A DNA stretch of 64,000 nucleotides from Cupriavidus basilensis OR16. Lineage in GTDB: Bacteria; Pseudomonadota; Gammaproteobacteria; Burkholderiales; Burkholderiaceae. The stretch covers positions 1 to 64,000 of the forward strand of contig NZ_AHJE01000036.1 in assembly GCF_000243095.1 (NCBI RefSeq), given 5' to 3'. Below the pieces are notes generated by a model, which was not told the origin of the DNA, did no database searches, and saw only the letters and a program-made list of their open reading frames with translations. Each line of letters opens with the position of its first letter. Position 1 is the stretch's first letter. The position numbers and the translations under genes are program-made. Positions 1-9,025 of the stretch are shown here, piece after piece.

Positions 1-216
1 TGCCGTTGCCCTTGACGTTAAGCCGCTGAAGTTGCAGTTGTAGTTGCAGTTGCAGTTGCCTTGACCCCAAGCCTTTGACTTAATCCAACCCGCCCCAATA
101 TCCCCCCAAGTAAAGCTAAATCCAACCAATCCACCTCGCAAAAAGAACCACTTACCCCAAAACCGGCTCCAATTAGCCACCCCCCCCCCCCCCCCGATTA
201 ACGCCGTCTCCCCATC
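1..216. other. Low-complexity, gene-free start of window
   Basis: No convincing gene. Bases 29-60 hold imperfect hexamer repeats of the GTTGCA type, followed by C/A-rich sequence of unusually low GC for this genome, and a run of 16 C residues at 180-195, only 21 bases before the folC start codon. The composition is unlike any other part of the window. In relatives accD usually lies just upstream of folC, and no accD end is visible. This may be a poor-quality contig end or a slippage-prone tract. Confidence 0.6.
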
Positions 217-1527
217 ATGCCCATCTTCCCCTCCCTCCCCGAATGGCTAACCCATCTCGAATCCGCCCATCCGGTCGGCATCGACATGGGCCTGGCGCGC
301 ATCACCCGCGTCAAGGAGGCCCTGGGGCTGCGTATCGATGCGGTGGTGTTCACCGTCGGCGGCACCAACGGCAAGGGCTCCACCTGCGCCATGCTGGAGC
401 GCATCCTGCTTGAGGCGGGCTACAAGGTGGGTTGCCATACGTCGCCGCACCTGATGGCGTTCAACGAGCGTGCGCGCATCAATGGCGAGTTCGCCACGGA
501 CGCGCAGTTGCTGCCGCATTTCGAGGCGGTGGAGCGGGCGCGGACCAGCTTTGCGGATCCGGTGAGCCTGACGTATTTCGAGTTCACCACGCTGGCCATC
601 ATTCACGCCTTCGCCGCGGCGGGGCTCGATGCCATGATCCTGGAAGTGGGGCTGGGCGGCCGGCTGGATGCGGTGAACGTGATCGATACCGATTGCGCCA
701 TCGTGACCAGCGTGGATATCGACCACACAAGTTACCTGGGTGATACGCGCGAGAAGATCGGCTACGAGAAGGCGGGGATCTTCCGCCCGGGCGTGCCGGC
801 CATCGTGGCGGATCCGGTGCCGCCGCAGTCGCTGATCGATCATGCCGAGGCGATCGGCGCGGATCTCTGGCTGGTGGGCCGGGACTTCCATCAGCAGGCT
901 TCCAAGGGCCAGGAGCGTCAGCAGTGGGACTGGAGCAGCCGCGAGCGCAAGCTCAACGGGTTGGGCTACCCAGCGCTGCGCGGTGCCAACCAATTGCTCA
1001 ACGCTTCGGCCGCGCTGGCTGCCCTGCAGGCGATGCGCCCGCGGCTGCCGGTGAGTGCGCAGGAAGTGCGCAACGGGCTGGCCTTCGTGGAGTTGCCGGG
1101 GCGCTTCCAAGTCATGCCGGGGCGCCCGACGGTAATCCTGGATGTGGCGCATAACCCGCATGCGGCCGCCACGCTTGGCCAGAACCTCGACAACATGGGC
1201 TTCTTCCGCTACACCTACGCGGTGTTTGGCGCGATGGAGGACAAGGACATCGCCGGCGTGCTGCGCCATCTGGCCGACAAGGTCGACCACTGGTGCCTGG
1301 CCGACCTGCCGACGCCGCGCGCGGCCAGCGCGGCGGACTTGCTGGAGAAGCTGGAAGAGGGCGGTTTCCGTCCGGGGCCAGATGCCACGGCGGCCTGCTT
1401 TGCCAGCCCGGAGGCGGCTTACCGGGATGCCCTCGGGAGAGCGACCGAGGATGATAGAATTCTGGTCTTCGGATCGTTCTACACCGTGGCGGGCGTGATG
1501 GCTTATCGCGCCACCCGGGCAAATTGA
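217..1527 (+). CDS. folC: Bifunctional folylpolyglutamate synthase/dihydrofolate synthase
   Basis: A 436-residue Mur-ligase-family enzyme. It adds glutamate to dihydropteroate (making dihydrofolate) and to tetrahydrofolates, in the cytoplasm. The ATP-binding P-loop GGTNGKGS is at residues 48-55, followed by the family motifs YFEFTTLAI and EVGLGGRLDAVN. The C-terminal domain carries DVAHNPHA near residue 309. Length is normal and the frame is intact. It is the first gene of a co-directional run with a SPOR gene, cvpA and purF, a common order in Burkholderiaceae. The ATG at 217 is the only sensible start, but no clear ribosome site is visible because a C-rich tract lies just upstream. Confidence 0.95.
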   Translation: MPIFPSLPEWLTHLESAHPVGIDMGLARITRVKEALGLRIDAVVFTVGGTNGKGSTCAMLERILLEAGYKVGCHTSPHLMAFNERARINGEFATDAQLLPHFEAVERARTSFADPVSLTYFEFTTLAIIHAFAAAGLDAMILEVGLGGRLDAVNVIDTDCAIVTSVDIDHTSYLGDTREKIGYEKAGIFRPGVPAIVADPVPPQSLIDHAEAIGADLWLVGRDFHQQASKGQERQQWDWSSRERKLNGLGYPALRGANQLLNASAALAALQAMRPRLPVSAQEVRNGLAFVELPGRFQVMPGRPTVILDVAHNPHAAATLGQNLDNMGFFRYTYAVFGAMEDKDIAGVLRHLADKVDHWCLADLPTPRAASAADLLEKLEEGGFRPGPDATAACFASPEAAYRDALGRATEDDRILVFGSFYTVAGVMAYRATRAN

Positions 1528-1637
1528 GTCGCGCGGCCGCCGGGCAGTTTTCCGGGGCTAACACCGGGGCAAATCGCCGCGCAATCTGAGCGACAATTTC
1601 AACGGCCGGTTTTACGGCCGTCGCACCGAACCAATCT

Positions 1638-2381
1638 ATGGGCCTGCTTTCGCTGTTTTCTTCCCGCAAGGGCAACGCCCCGGCACCGGAGCGTGGGCGC
1701 CGCTCGCGTTCGGATCCGGGTGCAGGCATCGCTTCGTCGCGGCGTCTGGCCGAGGAGTACGCGGACGACACGCTTGACCCGGAGTTTCCGCAAAAGCAAC
1801 GGGCACGCCGGCGCCTGATCGGCGCGGTGGTGCTGATGGCGGCTGCCGTCATCGTGCTGCCGATCGTCTTCGAGACCCAGCCAAGGCCGGTCGTCGACAA
1901 TATCGCGGTCAAGATCGATGGCGGGCCGGCCGGCGCCGCGGGCAAGGTGAAGCCTGATGCCCGCAAGGCGGAGCCGTTGCCGCCTGCTCCGCAATCCAAG
2001 CTCGATAGCCAGGCGCTTGATGCCGGCGAGGAACTGGTTGCCGATTCGGCTGCGGCCAAGCCGGCCGCCGCGGCCACTGTCGCAGCCGCTGTGGCAGTGG
2101 CTGCGGAGAAAGCCGCCGACAAGCCGGCCACCCCGGCGGCCAAGCCGGGCAGCGGCAAGTTCCTGGTGCTGATCGGCGCGTTCTCTTCGGAGGATAAGGC
2201 CAAGCTCTGGCTGAGCAAGCTCAAGGCCGGCAAGGTGCCCGCCTATATCGAGAAGAAGGTGCTGGCCGACGGAGAGCGTGTGCTGCTGCGTGCCGGCCCT
2301 TTTTCGGATCGCGACGCGGCTGACGCCGCCGAGAAGCGGGTGCGCGCCGTGGGCCTGACCGCCAAGGTGGTCGAACAGTAA
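1638..2381 (+). CDS. SPOR-domain cell-division protein (DedD-like)
   Basis: 247 residues. A basic cytoplasmic N-terminus is followed by one membrane segment at about residues 58-76, a long Ala/Lys/Pro-rich periplasmic linker, and a C-terminal SPOR domain from about residue 171 to the end. SPOR domains bind denuded septal peptidoglycan, so a role at the division septum is inferred. The position between folC and cvpA matches the dedD-cvpA-purF order known in proteobacteria. The stop codon overlaps an in-frame ATG of the next reading frame (TAATG), suggesting translational coupling. Confidence 0.88.
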   Translation: MGLLSLFSSRKGNAPAPERGRRSRSDPGAGIASSRRLAEEYADDTLDPEFPQKQRARRRLIGAVVLMAAAVIVLPIVFETQPRPVVDNIAVKIDGGPAGAAGKVKPDARKAEPLPPAPQSKLDSQALDAGEELVADSAAAKPAAAATVAAAVAVAAEKAADKPATPAAKPGSGKFLVLIGAFSSEDKAKLWLSKLKAGKVPAYIEKKVLADGERVLLRAGPFSDRDAADAAEKRVRAVGLTAKVVEQ

Positions 2382-2458
2382 TGCCCGGCGCGGGCTGGTT
2401 GCCCCATGAGCCCCACTATCCTCACCACCCAGCCGCCGCACCGGGACACCGTATTCGC

Positions 2459-2956
2459 ATGCAGCCGACTTTTTTCGATTACAGCGTTGTTTTCATCCTC
2501 ATCGCCTCGGGCCTGATCGGCGTGCTGCGCGGGCTGGTGCGGGAAGTGCTCGCGCTGATCGGCTGGGTGGTGGCGTTCCTGGTGGCCTACCACTTCGCGG
2601 GCACCGCGGCTGGCTGGATTCCCGAATCGGTGCCCGGCGGGCAGCTGGCGCGCAGCGCACTGGGCTTCGCGGTGGTCTTCATCGGCACCGTGATCGCCGC
2701 GGCACTGGCCGGCACGGTGCTGGGCCAGTTGCTGGAGCGCACTGGGCTCAAGCCCGCCGACCGTGGCCTCGGGCTGGTGTTCGGGCTGCTGCGCGGCGCG
2801 TTGGTAGTGATGTTCGTGGTGACCGTGGCCGGGTTCACCAAGCTGCCTGAGGAAGCATTCTGGCGCGATGCGCTGTCCCGGCCCTACGTGATGCAGGCGA
2901 TGGAGTCGCTGCGGCCCTGGCTGCCTCCCGAAGTCGCCAAGTACGTCAAGACATGA
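2459..2956 (+). CDS. cvpA: CvpA family membrane protein
   Basis: 165 residues with about four hydrophobic segments and the CvpA-family opening (a Phe-Asp-Tyr start followed by LIGVLRGLVREVLALIGW). CvpA is an inner-membrane protein needed for colicin V production in E. coli, with a wider envelope role. It normally precedes purF, as here. An upstream in-frame ATG at 2381 overlaps the SPOR stop codon and would add 26 Pro/His-rich residues. The internal ATG at 2459 is preferred because the family homology begins there. Confidence 0.88.
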   Translation: MQPTFFDYSVVFILIASGLIGVLRGLVREVLALIGWVVAFLVAYHFAGTAAGWIPESVPGGQLARSALGFAVVFIGTVIAAALAGTVLGQLLERTGLKPADRGLGLVFGLLRGALVVMFVVTVAGFTKLPEEAFWRDALSRPYVMQAMESLRPWLPPEVAKYVKT

Positions 2957-3054
2957 CATGAGGCCGGGCAGACCAGCCCGGCTGGAAGTACGCGGGCTCC
3001 TCCCTGCAGGGCGGGGCCGCCCCCTGATTCAAACGCCTTTCCTGGGAGCTTGGC

Positions 3055-4590
3055 ATGTGCGGTATCGTCGGTGTGGTTTCATCCACGCCCGTTAACCAAT
3101 TGATTTACGACAGCCTGCTGCTGTTGCAACACCGCGGACAGGATGCAGCCGGCATCGCTACCGCAAACGGCAGCACCTTCCACATGCACAAGGCCAACGG
3201 CCTGGTGCGCGACGTGTTTCGCACGCGCAATATGCGCGGCTTGCCTGGTGCCGCCGGCATCGGGCAGGTGCGTTACCCTACCGCTGGTTCGGCCTCGAGC
3301 GAGGAAGAAGCCCAACCGTTCTACGTCAATGCGCCCTACGGCGTGATCCTGGCCCATAACGGCAACCTCACCAACTGGAAGCAGTTGCACGAGGAGCTGT
3401 TCAGCCGCGATCGCCGCCATATCAACACGCACTCCGACACCGAAGTGCTGCTCAACGTACTGGCCGACGAGCTGCAGCGCGCCAGCAGCGGCATGGCACT
3501 GGATCCCCCCACGATCTTCAGGGCCGTGGCCGGCATGCACCGCCGCGTGCGTGGTTCTTACGCCATCGCCGCGCAGATCGCCGGCTATGGCATGCTGGCC
3601 GTACGCGATCCGTTCGGCATCCGTCCGTTGTGCCTGGGCAGCGTGGAAACGCCGACCGGCAAGGAATGGATGGTGGCGTCGGAATCGGTGGCGCTCGAAG
3701 GCATCGGCTACAAGCTCGAGCGCGACGTGGCGCCCGGCGAGGCGATCTTCATCGACCTCGACGGCAAGCTCTACACCCAGCAGTGCGCCGACAATCCGGT
3801 GCTGACGCCTTGCATCTTCGAGTACGTCTACCTGGCTCGCCCGGATTCGTGCATCGACGGCGTGCCCGTGTACGACGCGCGCCTGCGCATGGGCGACTAC
3901 CTGGCGGAGAAGATTCGCGGCGAAGTCTCCGCCGGCGACATCGACGTGGTGATGCCGATCCCCGACTCCAGCCGTCCGGCCGCCATGCAGGTGGCCAACA
4001 AGCTGGGCGTGAACTATCGCGAAGGCTTCTTCAAGAACCGCTATATCGGCCGCACCTTCATCATGCCCGGCCAGGCCGTGCGCAAGAAGTCGGTGCGCCA
4101 GAAGCTCAACGCCATGGGCGTGGAGTTCAAGGGCAAGAACGTGCTGATCGTGGACGATTCCATCGTGCGCGGTACCACGTCCTTCGAGATCGTGCAGATG
4201 GCGCGCGAAGCTGGCGCCAACAAGGTGATCTTCGCCTCGGCCGCGCCGCCGGTGAAGTTCCCCAATGTGTACGGCATCGATATGCCCACCCGCAGCGAAC
4301 TGGTTGCCTACGGCCGCACGGATGAAGAAATTGCCCGCATCATCGGCGCCGACAAGCTGGTCTACCAGGACGTCGAAGCCATGAAGCAGGCCGTGCGCGA
4401 CATCAACCCGAAGCTGAACGACTTCGATGCCTCGTGCTTCGATGGCCGCTACGTCACGGGCGATATCGACGAAGCCTACCTGGAGCGCCTGGAAACCGCG
4501 CGCAGCCAGGCTGATCGCGACGGCACTGGTGGCCTTGGCGACGGCGAGCGCTCGCAACTGCACTTGCAGCGTTCAGGCGGCAACGAGTAA
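3055..4590 (+). CDS. purF: Amidophosphoribosyltransferase
   Basis: 511 residues. It catalyses the first committed step of purine synthesis, PRPP plus glutamine to phosphoribosylamine. The mature N-terminal nucleophile is Cys2 (MCGIVGV), starting the class II glutamine amidotransferase domain. The phosphoribosyltransferase PRPP loop VLIVDDSIVRGTTS lies at about residues 363-376. Length is typical and the frame intact. A plausible ribosome site (GGGAG) precedes the ATG. It lies downstream of cvpA, as in many proteobacteria. Confidence 0.97.
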   Translation: MCGIVGVVSSTPVNQLIYDSLLLLQHRGQDAAGIATANGSTFHMHKANGLVRDVFRTRNMRGLPGAAGIGQVRYPTAGSASSEEEAQPFYVNAPYGVILAHNGNLTNWKQLHEELFSRDRRHINTHSDTEVLLNVLADELQRASSGMALDPPTIFRAVAGMHRRVRGSYAIAAQIAGYGMLAVRDPFGIRPLCLGSVETPTGKEWMVASESVALEGIGYKLERDVAPGEAIFIDLDGKLYTQQCADNPVLTPCIFEYVYLARPDSCIDGVPVYDARLRMGDYLAEKIRGEVSAGDIDVVMPIPDSSRPAAMQVANKLGVNYREGFFKNRYIGRTFIMPGQAVRKKSVRQKLNAMGVEFKGKNVLIVDDSIVRGTTSFEIVQMAREAGANKVIFASAAPPVKFPNVYGIDMPTRSELVAYGRTDEEIARIIGADKLVYQDVEAMKQAVRDINPKLNDFDASCFDGRYVTGDIDEAYLERLETARSQADRDGTGGLGDGERSQLHLQRSGGNE

Positions 4591-4916
4591 GACGGCGCGC
4601 GTCCGCGACGCCCGCAAATAGTGCCGCGGAGTTGACGAGAAGCGAGGCCCGGCCGTAACATTGCCGGGCGTCGATTTGATTGTCAGCTTGCGGACGCGGG
4701 TCCTGCCGGAGCGCGGTGTTGATCGTTGATCCCGGAACAGGAAATTGCCCGTCACAGGGAAAAGCCCGAAACAGCTAAAGCGGAACGCCGGCTTCCCGGT
4801 AGTGCGCACCACGGGCACAATGGCAAGCCGGATTCCCGCCGCAGCGCGGGGCCTATCCCAAAGAACACAAGCAACCTCTTACACAGATAACCGCGCGGGT
4901 ACTACCGCCTCCCATC
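4591..4916 (+). other. Leader region ahead of metZ, with a nested hairpin
   Basis: 326 bases without a gene between purF and metZ. A nested stem is visible at 4788-4831: CCGGCTT (4788-4794) pairs with AAGCCGG (4825-4831) and encloses a second GC-rich hairpin. The remainder shows no clear sigma-70 box. A methionine-responsive leader would make sense before metZ, but I could not match the conserved cores of the SAM or SAH riboswitch classes, so no riboswitch is called. Confidence 0.4.
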
Positions 4917-6122
4917 ATGAACGAACCGCTTCCTCTCGACTCCCTCGGCATCGATACGCTCGGCGTGCGCGCCGGCACCAAGCGCAGCGAGTTCATGGAG
5001 CACTCGGAGGCAATGTACCTGACCTCCAGCTTCTGCTTCAACAGTGCTGCCGAGGCCGCGGAGCGCTTTGCCAATTCGGAGTCGGGCTTCACGTACTCGC
5101 GCTTCACCAATCCCACCGTGGCGATGTTCCAGAGCCGCCTGGCCGCGCTGGAAGGCGCCGAGGCGTGCATGGCGACCGCGTCGGGGATGAGCGCGATCAT
5201 GTCGATCGTGATGTCGTCGATGCAGGCGGGCGACCACCTCGTCAGCTCGCGCGCCATCTTCGGCTCGACCATGACGCTGTTCTCGAACATCTTCGGCAAG
5301 TTCGGCGTGGAGACCACCTTCGTGGATGGCACCGACCTGGCGGCCTGGCGCGCGGCGGTCAAGCCGAACACCAAGCTGTTTTTCCTGGAGACGCCGTCCA
5401 ACCCGCTGACCGAAGTGGCTGACATCGCCGCGGTGGCGGATATCGCCCACAACGCCGGCGCGCTGCTGGTGGTGGACAACTGCTTCTGTTCGCCGGCGCT
5501 GCAGCAGCCGATGAAGTTCGGTGCCGACATCGTGGTGCACTCGGCCACCAAGCATATCGACGGGCAGGGCCGCGTGCTGGGCGGCGCGGTGCTGGGCTCT
5601 CACGATTTCATCATGGGCAAGGTGTTCCCGTTCGTGCGCACGGCCGGGCCGACGCTGTCGGCATTCAACGCCTGGGTGCTGCTCAAGGGCATGGAAACGC
5701 TGGCGATCCGCATGGAGCGCCACAGCCAGAGCGCGCTGGCACTGGCCGAGTTCCTGGAGTCGCATCCGGCGGTTGCGCGCGTGTATCACCCGGCGCTGAA
5801 GTCCCACCCGCAATATGAAGTCGCCCAGCGCCAGCAAAGCGGCGGTGGCGCCATCGTCTCGTTCGAACTCAAGGGGGCGTCGCCGGAGCAGCAGCGCGCC
5901 AATGCCTGGCGCGTGATCGACAACACCCGTGTGTGCTCGATCACCGGCAACCTGGGCGACACGCGTACCACCGTGACCCATCCCTATACCACCACGCATG
6001 CGCGCGTCAGCCCGGAAGCCAAGGCGGCAGCGGGCATCAGCGAAGGGCTGATCCGCCTGGCGGTCGGCCTGGAATCGGTGGCGGATTTGAAGGCGGACCT
6101 GCTGCGCGGCCTGCAGGGCTAA
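4917..6122 (+). CDS. metZ: O-succinylhomoserine sulfhydrylase
   Basis: 401 residues, a cystathionine gamma-synthase-family PLP enzyme. It makes homocysteine from an activated homoserine and sulfide in methionine synthesis. The PLP lysine is in HSATKHIDGQGR at about residue 212. The Tyr/Arg phosphate-binding motif YSRF(T)NP is near residue 61, and the C-terminal part carries the conserved SLGD-like region (ITGNLGDTRTT). The start ATG at 4917 opens with the family sequence about a dozen residues before NTLGVRAG-like text. The purF-metZ order is typical of Burkholderiaceae. Sulfhydrylase rather than cystathionine synthase is inferred from overall similarity. Confidence 0.93.
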   Translation: MNEPLPLDSLGIDTLGVRAGTKRSEFMEHSEAMYLTSSFCFNSAAEAAERFANSESGFTYSRFTNPTVAMFQSRLAALEGAEACMATASGMSAIMSIVMSSMQAGDHLVSSRAIFGSTMTLFSNIFGKFGVETTFVDGTDLAAWRAAVKPNTKLFFLETPSNPLTEVADIAAVADIAHNAGALLVVDNCFCSPALQQPMKFGADIVVHSATKHIDGQGRVLGGAVLGSHDFIMGKVFPFVRTAGPTLSAFNAWVLLKGMETLAIRMERHSQSALALAEFLESHPAVARVYHPALKSHPQYEVAQRQQSGGGAIVSFELKGASPEQQRANAWRVIDNTRVCSITGNLGDTRTTVTHPYTTTHARVSPEAKAAAGISEGLIRLAVGLESVADLKADLLRGLQG

Positions 6123-6159
6123 GTAGCTATGCCGCCATGAGCGCCAGGCGGCCTGGCGC

Positions 6160-6465
6160 TCATGGCGCCGGCACGGCTTGATCGCCGCTGCCGGCCACTG
6201 CCTTGACCCCGGCCTTGGTCACATCGTAGGTCGTCTCGACCACGGTCGATCCCACGCTCACGGCTGCGGAGCCGACCGTAGTCACGGTAGAGACCGCGGC
6301 ACTGCCCACCGCGACGGTGGCGCCCACTACGCTGCAAGCGGCCAGTGCGCCGCACAGGCCGAGCGCGGCGAGCGTGGCTGCAGCGCGCGCGATCACAGGC
6401 ACGACAGCGCGCTCTGGCGTAACGCTCTCGGCTGGCGCGATGCGGACGTTCATTGGAAATGGCAT
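6160..6465 (-). CDS. Small Ala/Val/Thr-rich lipoprotein
   Basis: 101 residues from the ATG at 6465, or 97 from the ATG at 6453. A basic N-terminal stretch and a hydrophobic core end in a lipobox (LAAC, Cys at about residue 44). Lipid anchoring by signal peptidase II is therefore expected. The mature part consists of imperfect repeats rich in Val, Thr, Ser and Gly (for example TVTTVGSAAVSVGSTVVET). The family is seen in Burkholderiaceae without a known function. It converges on metZ. Confidence 0.72.
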   Translation of the reverse strand: MPFPMNVRIAPAESVTPERAVVPVIARAAATLAALGLCGALAACSVVGATVAVGSAAVSTVTTVGSAAVSVGSTVVETTYDVTKAGVKAVAGSGDQAVPAP

Positions 6466-6647
6466 GGACACTGCTTGCCCTCGCGGGCTGTGGGGGATAT
6501 GGGCGGCCGGCCTTGGGTATCCGGGTACACCGGACACCTTGCACCGTGCCCGGCATCATACTCTTCCCTAAGCGCCCGCTACCGCTACGTCAGTGGGCCC
6601 GGATCCCTATTCGGCGCGGGAGCGTGCGGCAATCCCGTCTCTTGGCC

Positions 6648-7514
6648 TCAGCGCAGCAAGCGTCGGCGCAGGAGCATCAGCGCCACCACCAGCGCCACGG
6701 CCGCGTATGCGCCGAGCACGGTCAGGTGCAGCGCCAGGTTGTCGATCGGGCGCCCCAGCATGATGGGACGGATCAACGCCACGGCATGCGCCAGCGGCAG
6801 CACCTGGGTGGCGGCCTGCGCGCCCGCGGGCAATTGCTCCAGCGGGAAGAACACGCCGGAGAGCAGCAGCATCGGCGTCATCACCAGCGTCTGGTAGAAC
6901 ATGAAGAAGTCGTAGCTGGGCGCCAGCGCCGTGACGATCATGGCCAGGCTGGCAAACGCGATGCCCGCCAGCACGATCACGGGCAGCGCCAGCAACGCGC
7001 CCGGCAACCGCGCGTAGCCCAGCGCGCCGGCCACCAGCATGATGGCCAGGCCCGACAGCACCGCCTTGCTGGCGGCCCACATGATCTCGCCCAGCACCAC
7101 GTCGCCGAGCGTTAGCGGCGCATGCATGATGGCTTCCCAGGTGCGCTGCACATGCATGCGCGAGAAGGCGGAATACATCGACTCGAAGCTCGCCGACATC
7201 ATCACGCTGGACGCCGTGGTGCCGGCCGCGAGGAAGGCGATGTAGGACACGCCGTTGACCTGCCCCACCAGCAGGCCAAGCCCAAGGCCGAGCCCGAACA
7301 GGTAGATCATCGGATCGGCCAGGTTGCCGATCATCGAGGGAATCGCCAGCTTCTTCCACACCATGAAGTTGCGGTACCAGACCATGGTCCAGTTGCGCAT
7401 GTTCATTGGCAGCAGCGGTTGCGGGTAATGCTGCCGCTGCGCGGCGCCAGGCCGCGCAGCGGTGGTGGCGGCCGGCGGGACAGCGGGGCGGGGGTCTTGT
7501 TCGCTCATGTTCAT
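6648..7514 (-). CDS. ABC-2 type transporter permease (NodJ/DrrB-like)
   Basis: 288 residues. A soluble, proline-rich N-terminus of about 45 residues is followed by six hydrophobic segments of the ABC-2 permease fold, ending in a basic tail. The conserved middle section reads like NodJ (the AFSRMHVQRTWEAIMHAPL region, and MLLLSGVFFPLEQLP in the penultimate loop). The partner ATPase gene lies immediately upstream on the same strand, so the pair forms an exporter. NodIJ-type pairs export lipid-linked oligosaccharides in rhizobia. In non-symbiotic Burkholderiaceae the substrate is unknown, so no nod symbol is given. Confidence 0.9.
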   Translation of the reverse strand: MNMSEQDPRPAVPPAATTAARPGAAQRQHYPQPLLPMNMRNWTMVWYRNFMVWKKLAIPSMIGNLADPMIYLFGLGLGLGLLVGQVNGVSYIAFLAAGTTASSVMMSASFESMYSAFSRMHVQRTWEAIMHAPLTLGDVVLGEIMWAASKAVLSGLAIMLVAGALGYARLPGALLALPVIVLAGIAFASLAMIVTALAPSYDFFMFYQTLVMTPMLLLSGVFFPLEQLPAGAQAATQVLPLAHAVALIRPIMLGRPIDNLALHLTVLGAYAAVALVVALMLLRRRLLR

Positions 7515-7532
7515 TCCGTTGTCAGTCTGGCC

Positions 7533-8489
7533 TCAGTCCCGCATCTCGCGGCCGGTCAGCTTGAGAAAGACGTCTTCCAGGTTGGCGGGGCGGTGCAGGT
7601 AACGCACGCCGCTGCGGCCGTGCAGCGCCGCCAGCAATGGCGCTGGCTCCTTTACATAGCAAAACAGCGTCTCGCCGCTCATCTCGGTACGCGTCGCAAG
7701 CGGGTGCAGTTCGCTGCGCAGGGGTTCCAGGTTGTCGCCATACACTTCCACCACGTCGCAGCCGATCTGGCTGTCGATCAGTTCATGCGGCTTGCCTTCG
7801 GCGATCTTGCGGCCGCTGTCGATCACGCACAGGTAGTTGCACAGACGTTCGGCTTCTTCCATGAAGTGCGTGGTCAGCAGGATGGTCTTGCCGTTGGCCA
7901 GCAGCGACTTCAGGCGCTCCCAGATCAGGTGGCGCGCCTGCGGGTCCAGCCCGGTGGTTGGCTCGTCCATCACCAGCAGGTCGGGGTCGTTGATCAAGGC
8001 GCGCGCCACCGTCAGCCGCCGGCGCATGCCGCCCGACAGGTCGCGTACCTGCGCCTGGGCACGGCTCTCCAGCCGCGCGAATTCCAGCAGCGCCGGCACG
8101 CGCTCTTCGATCACGGCGCGCTCCAGGCCGAAGTAACGGCCGAAGATGCGCAGGTTCTCCACCACGGTGAAATCGGGATCGAGGTTATCGAACTGCGGCA
8201 CCACGCCCACCCGCATGCGAGCCTGCGGCGCGCGTTGCGGAATCGGCTCGCCGCACAGCGTGAGCGTGCCGGACGCCGGCGTGGTCAGTCCCAGCAACAG
8301 GCGCAGCGTGGTGGTCTTGCCGGCGCCGTTCGGGCCCAGCAGGCCGAAGCACTGGCCGCGTTGCACGCTCAGGCTGAGATCGTCGACCACGACGGTGTCG
8401 CCGTATCGCTTGCTTACATTGCGTAGTTCAAGAATGGCAGTCAAGGCAGGAGCGGGAGTCAGGCGCGCCGCGGGCGCAATATCCGCCAT
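7533..8489 (-). CDS. ABC transporter ATP-binding protein (NodI-like)
   Basis: 318 residues from the ATG at 8489. Longer in-frame starts reach into sequence with no homology. Walker A GPNGAGKT is at 52-59, the ABC signature LSGGMRRR at about 149, Walker B LLVMDEP at about 168, and the switch His in LLTTHFME follows. The C-terminal domain has the NodI/CcmA-like extension. It powers the adjacent ABC-2 permease, whose start lies 18 bases after this stop. Both genes form one operon whose physiological substrate cannot be told from sequence. Confidence 0.9.
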   Translation of the reverse strand: MADIAPAARLTPAPALTAILELRNVSKRYGDTVVVDDLSLSVQRGQCFGLLGPNGAGKTTTLRLLLGLTTPASGTLTLCGEPIPQRAPQARMRVGVVPQFDNLDPDFTVVENLRIFGRYFGLERAVIEERVPALLEFARLESRAQAQVRDLSGGMRRRLTVARALINDPDLLVMDEPTTGLDPQARHLIWERLKSLLANGKTILLTTHFMEEAERLCNYLCVIDSGRKIAEGKPHELIDSQIGCDVVEVYGDNLEPLRSELHPLATRTEMSGETLFCYVKEPAPLLAALHGRSGVRYLHRPANLEDVFLKLTGREMRD

Positions 8490-8631
8490 TATGCAGGCAG
8501 TAGCGCGGATGCTTTGTGGCGCGCCGCAGCAAGAGTTCGCGGATGCGGTTATCGTGCTGGTTCGCGCGGGGGCGCGCATGCTGGCAGGCGTTGCTGCGTG
8601 CGCGGCACACAAAAGCAGATCGGAGCGGATC

Positions 8632-8928
8632 ATGGAGACAAAGCAGATGAGTGCGCAAGACACACTGGCACAGTGGCAGGAAGCCGAGCGACTGGCGCGC
8701 GCCAGGCTGGGAGGGCCGGGTGTGGCAACGCTCGCGCAGTTGAGCGAACGTGCCGGGCTGCAGTTCTTCGAGGATATGCTGGCCGGCAAGCTTATCCGTG
8801 CGGAGGGCAAGGTCATCAGCCTGACCACGCAGATCGGCATTGCCGAGGGCCGCATTGTCGACACGCAGGGCAAGCTGTACGCTTATGCCACTACCACCTG
8901 CCTGGTCTTTCCGATGCCGGCTGGCTGA
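8632..8928 (+). CDS. PaaI-like thioesterase, internally shortened
   Basis: 98 residues. A GGAG ribosome site sits 7 bases before the ATG at 8632, and a second ATG at 8647 is also usable. The N-terminal part (to [13 protein letters not shown], about residue 51) and the C-terminal part (from RAEGKVI to [11 protein letters not shown]) match opposite ends of hotdog-fold PaaI/YbgC-type acyl-CoA thioesterases. The central stretch that should carry the catalytic Asn/Gly-His motif and helix, roughly 70-80 residues, is missing in frame. The join is near 8790 (AAGCTT). As written the protein could not be active. See the finding on missing blocks. Confidence 0.6.
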   Translation: METKQMSAQDTLAQWQEAERLARARLGGPGVATLAQLSERAGLQFFEDMLAGKLIRAEGKVISLTTQIGIAEGRIVDTQGKLYAYATTTCLVFPMPAG

Positions 8929-9025
8929 TACGAGGCCGGGCCGACGCCGCTGCCAGCGGCAGGCTGTATTGCCTATACTTGCGCGTCACCCGTAGTGTGA
9001 CCCATCAACGAAACCTGGAGTCGCA

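Noticed and set aside
4591..4916. SAM or SAH riboswitch before metZ
   Set aside because: I could not find the conserved core sequences of these classes; only a generic nested hairpin is visible.
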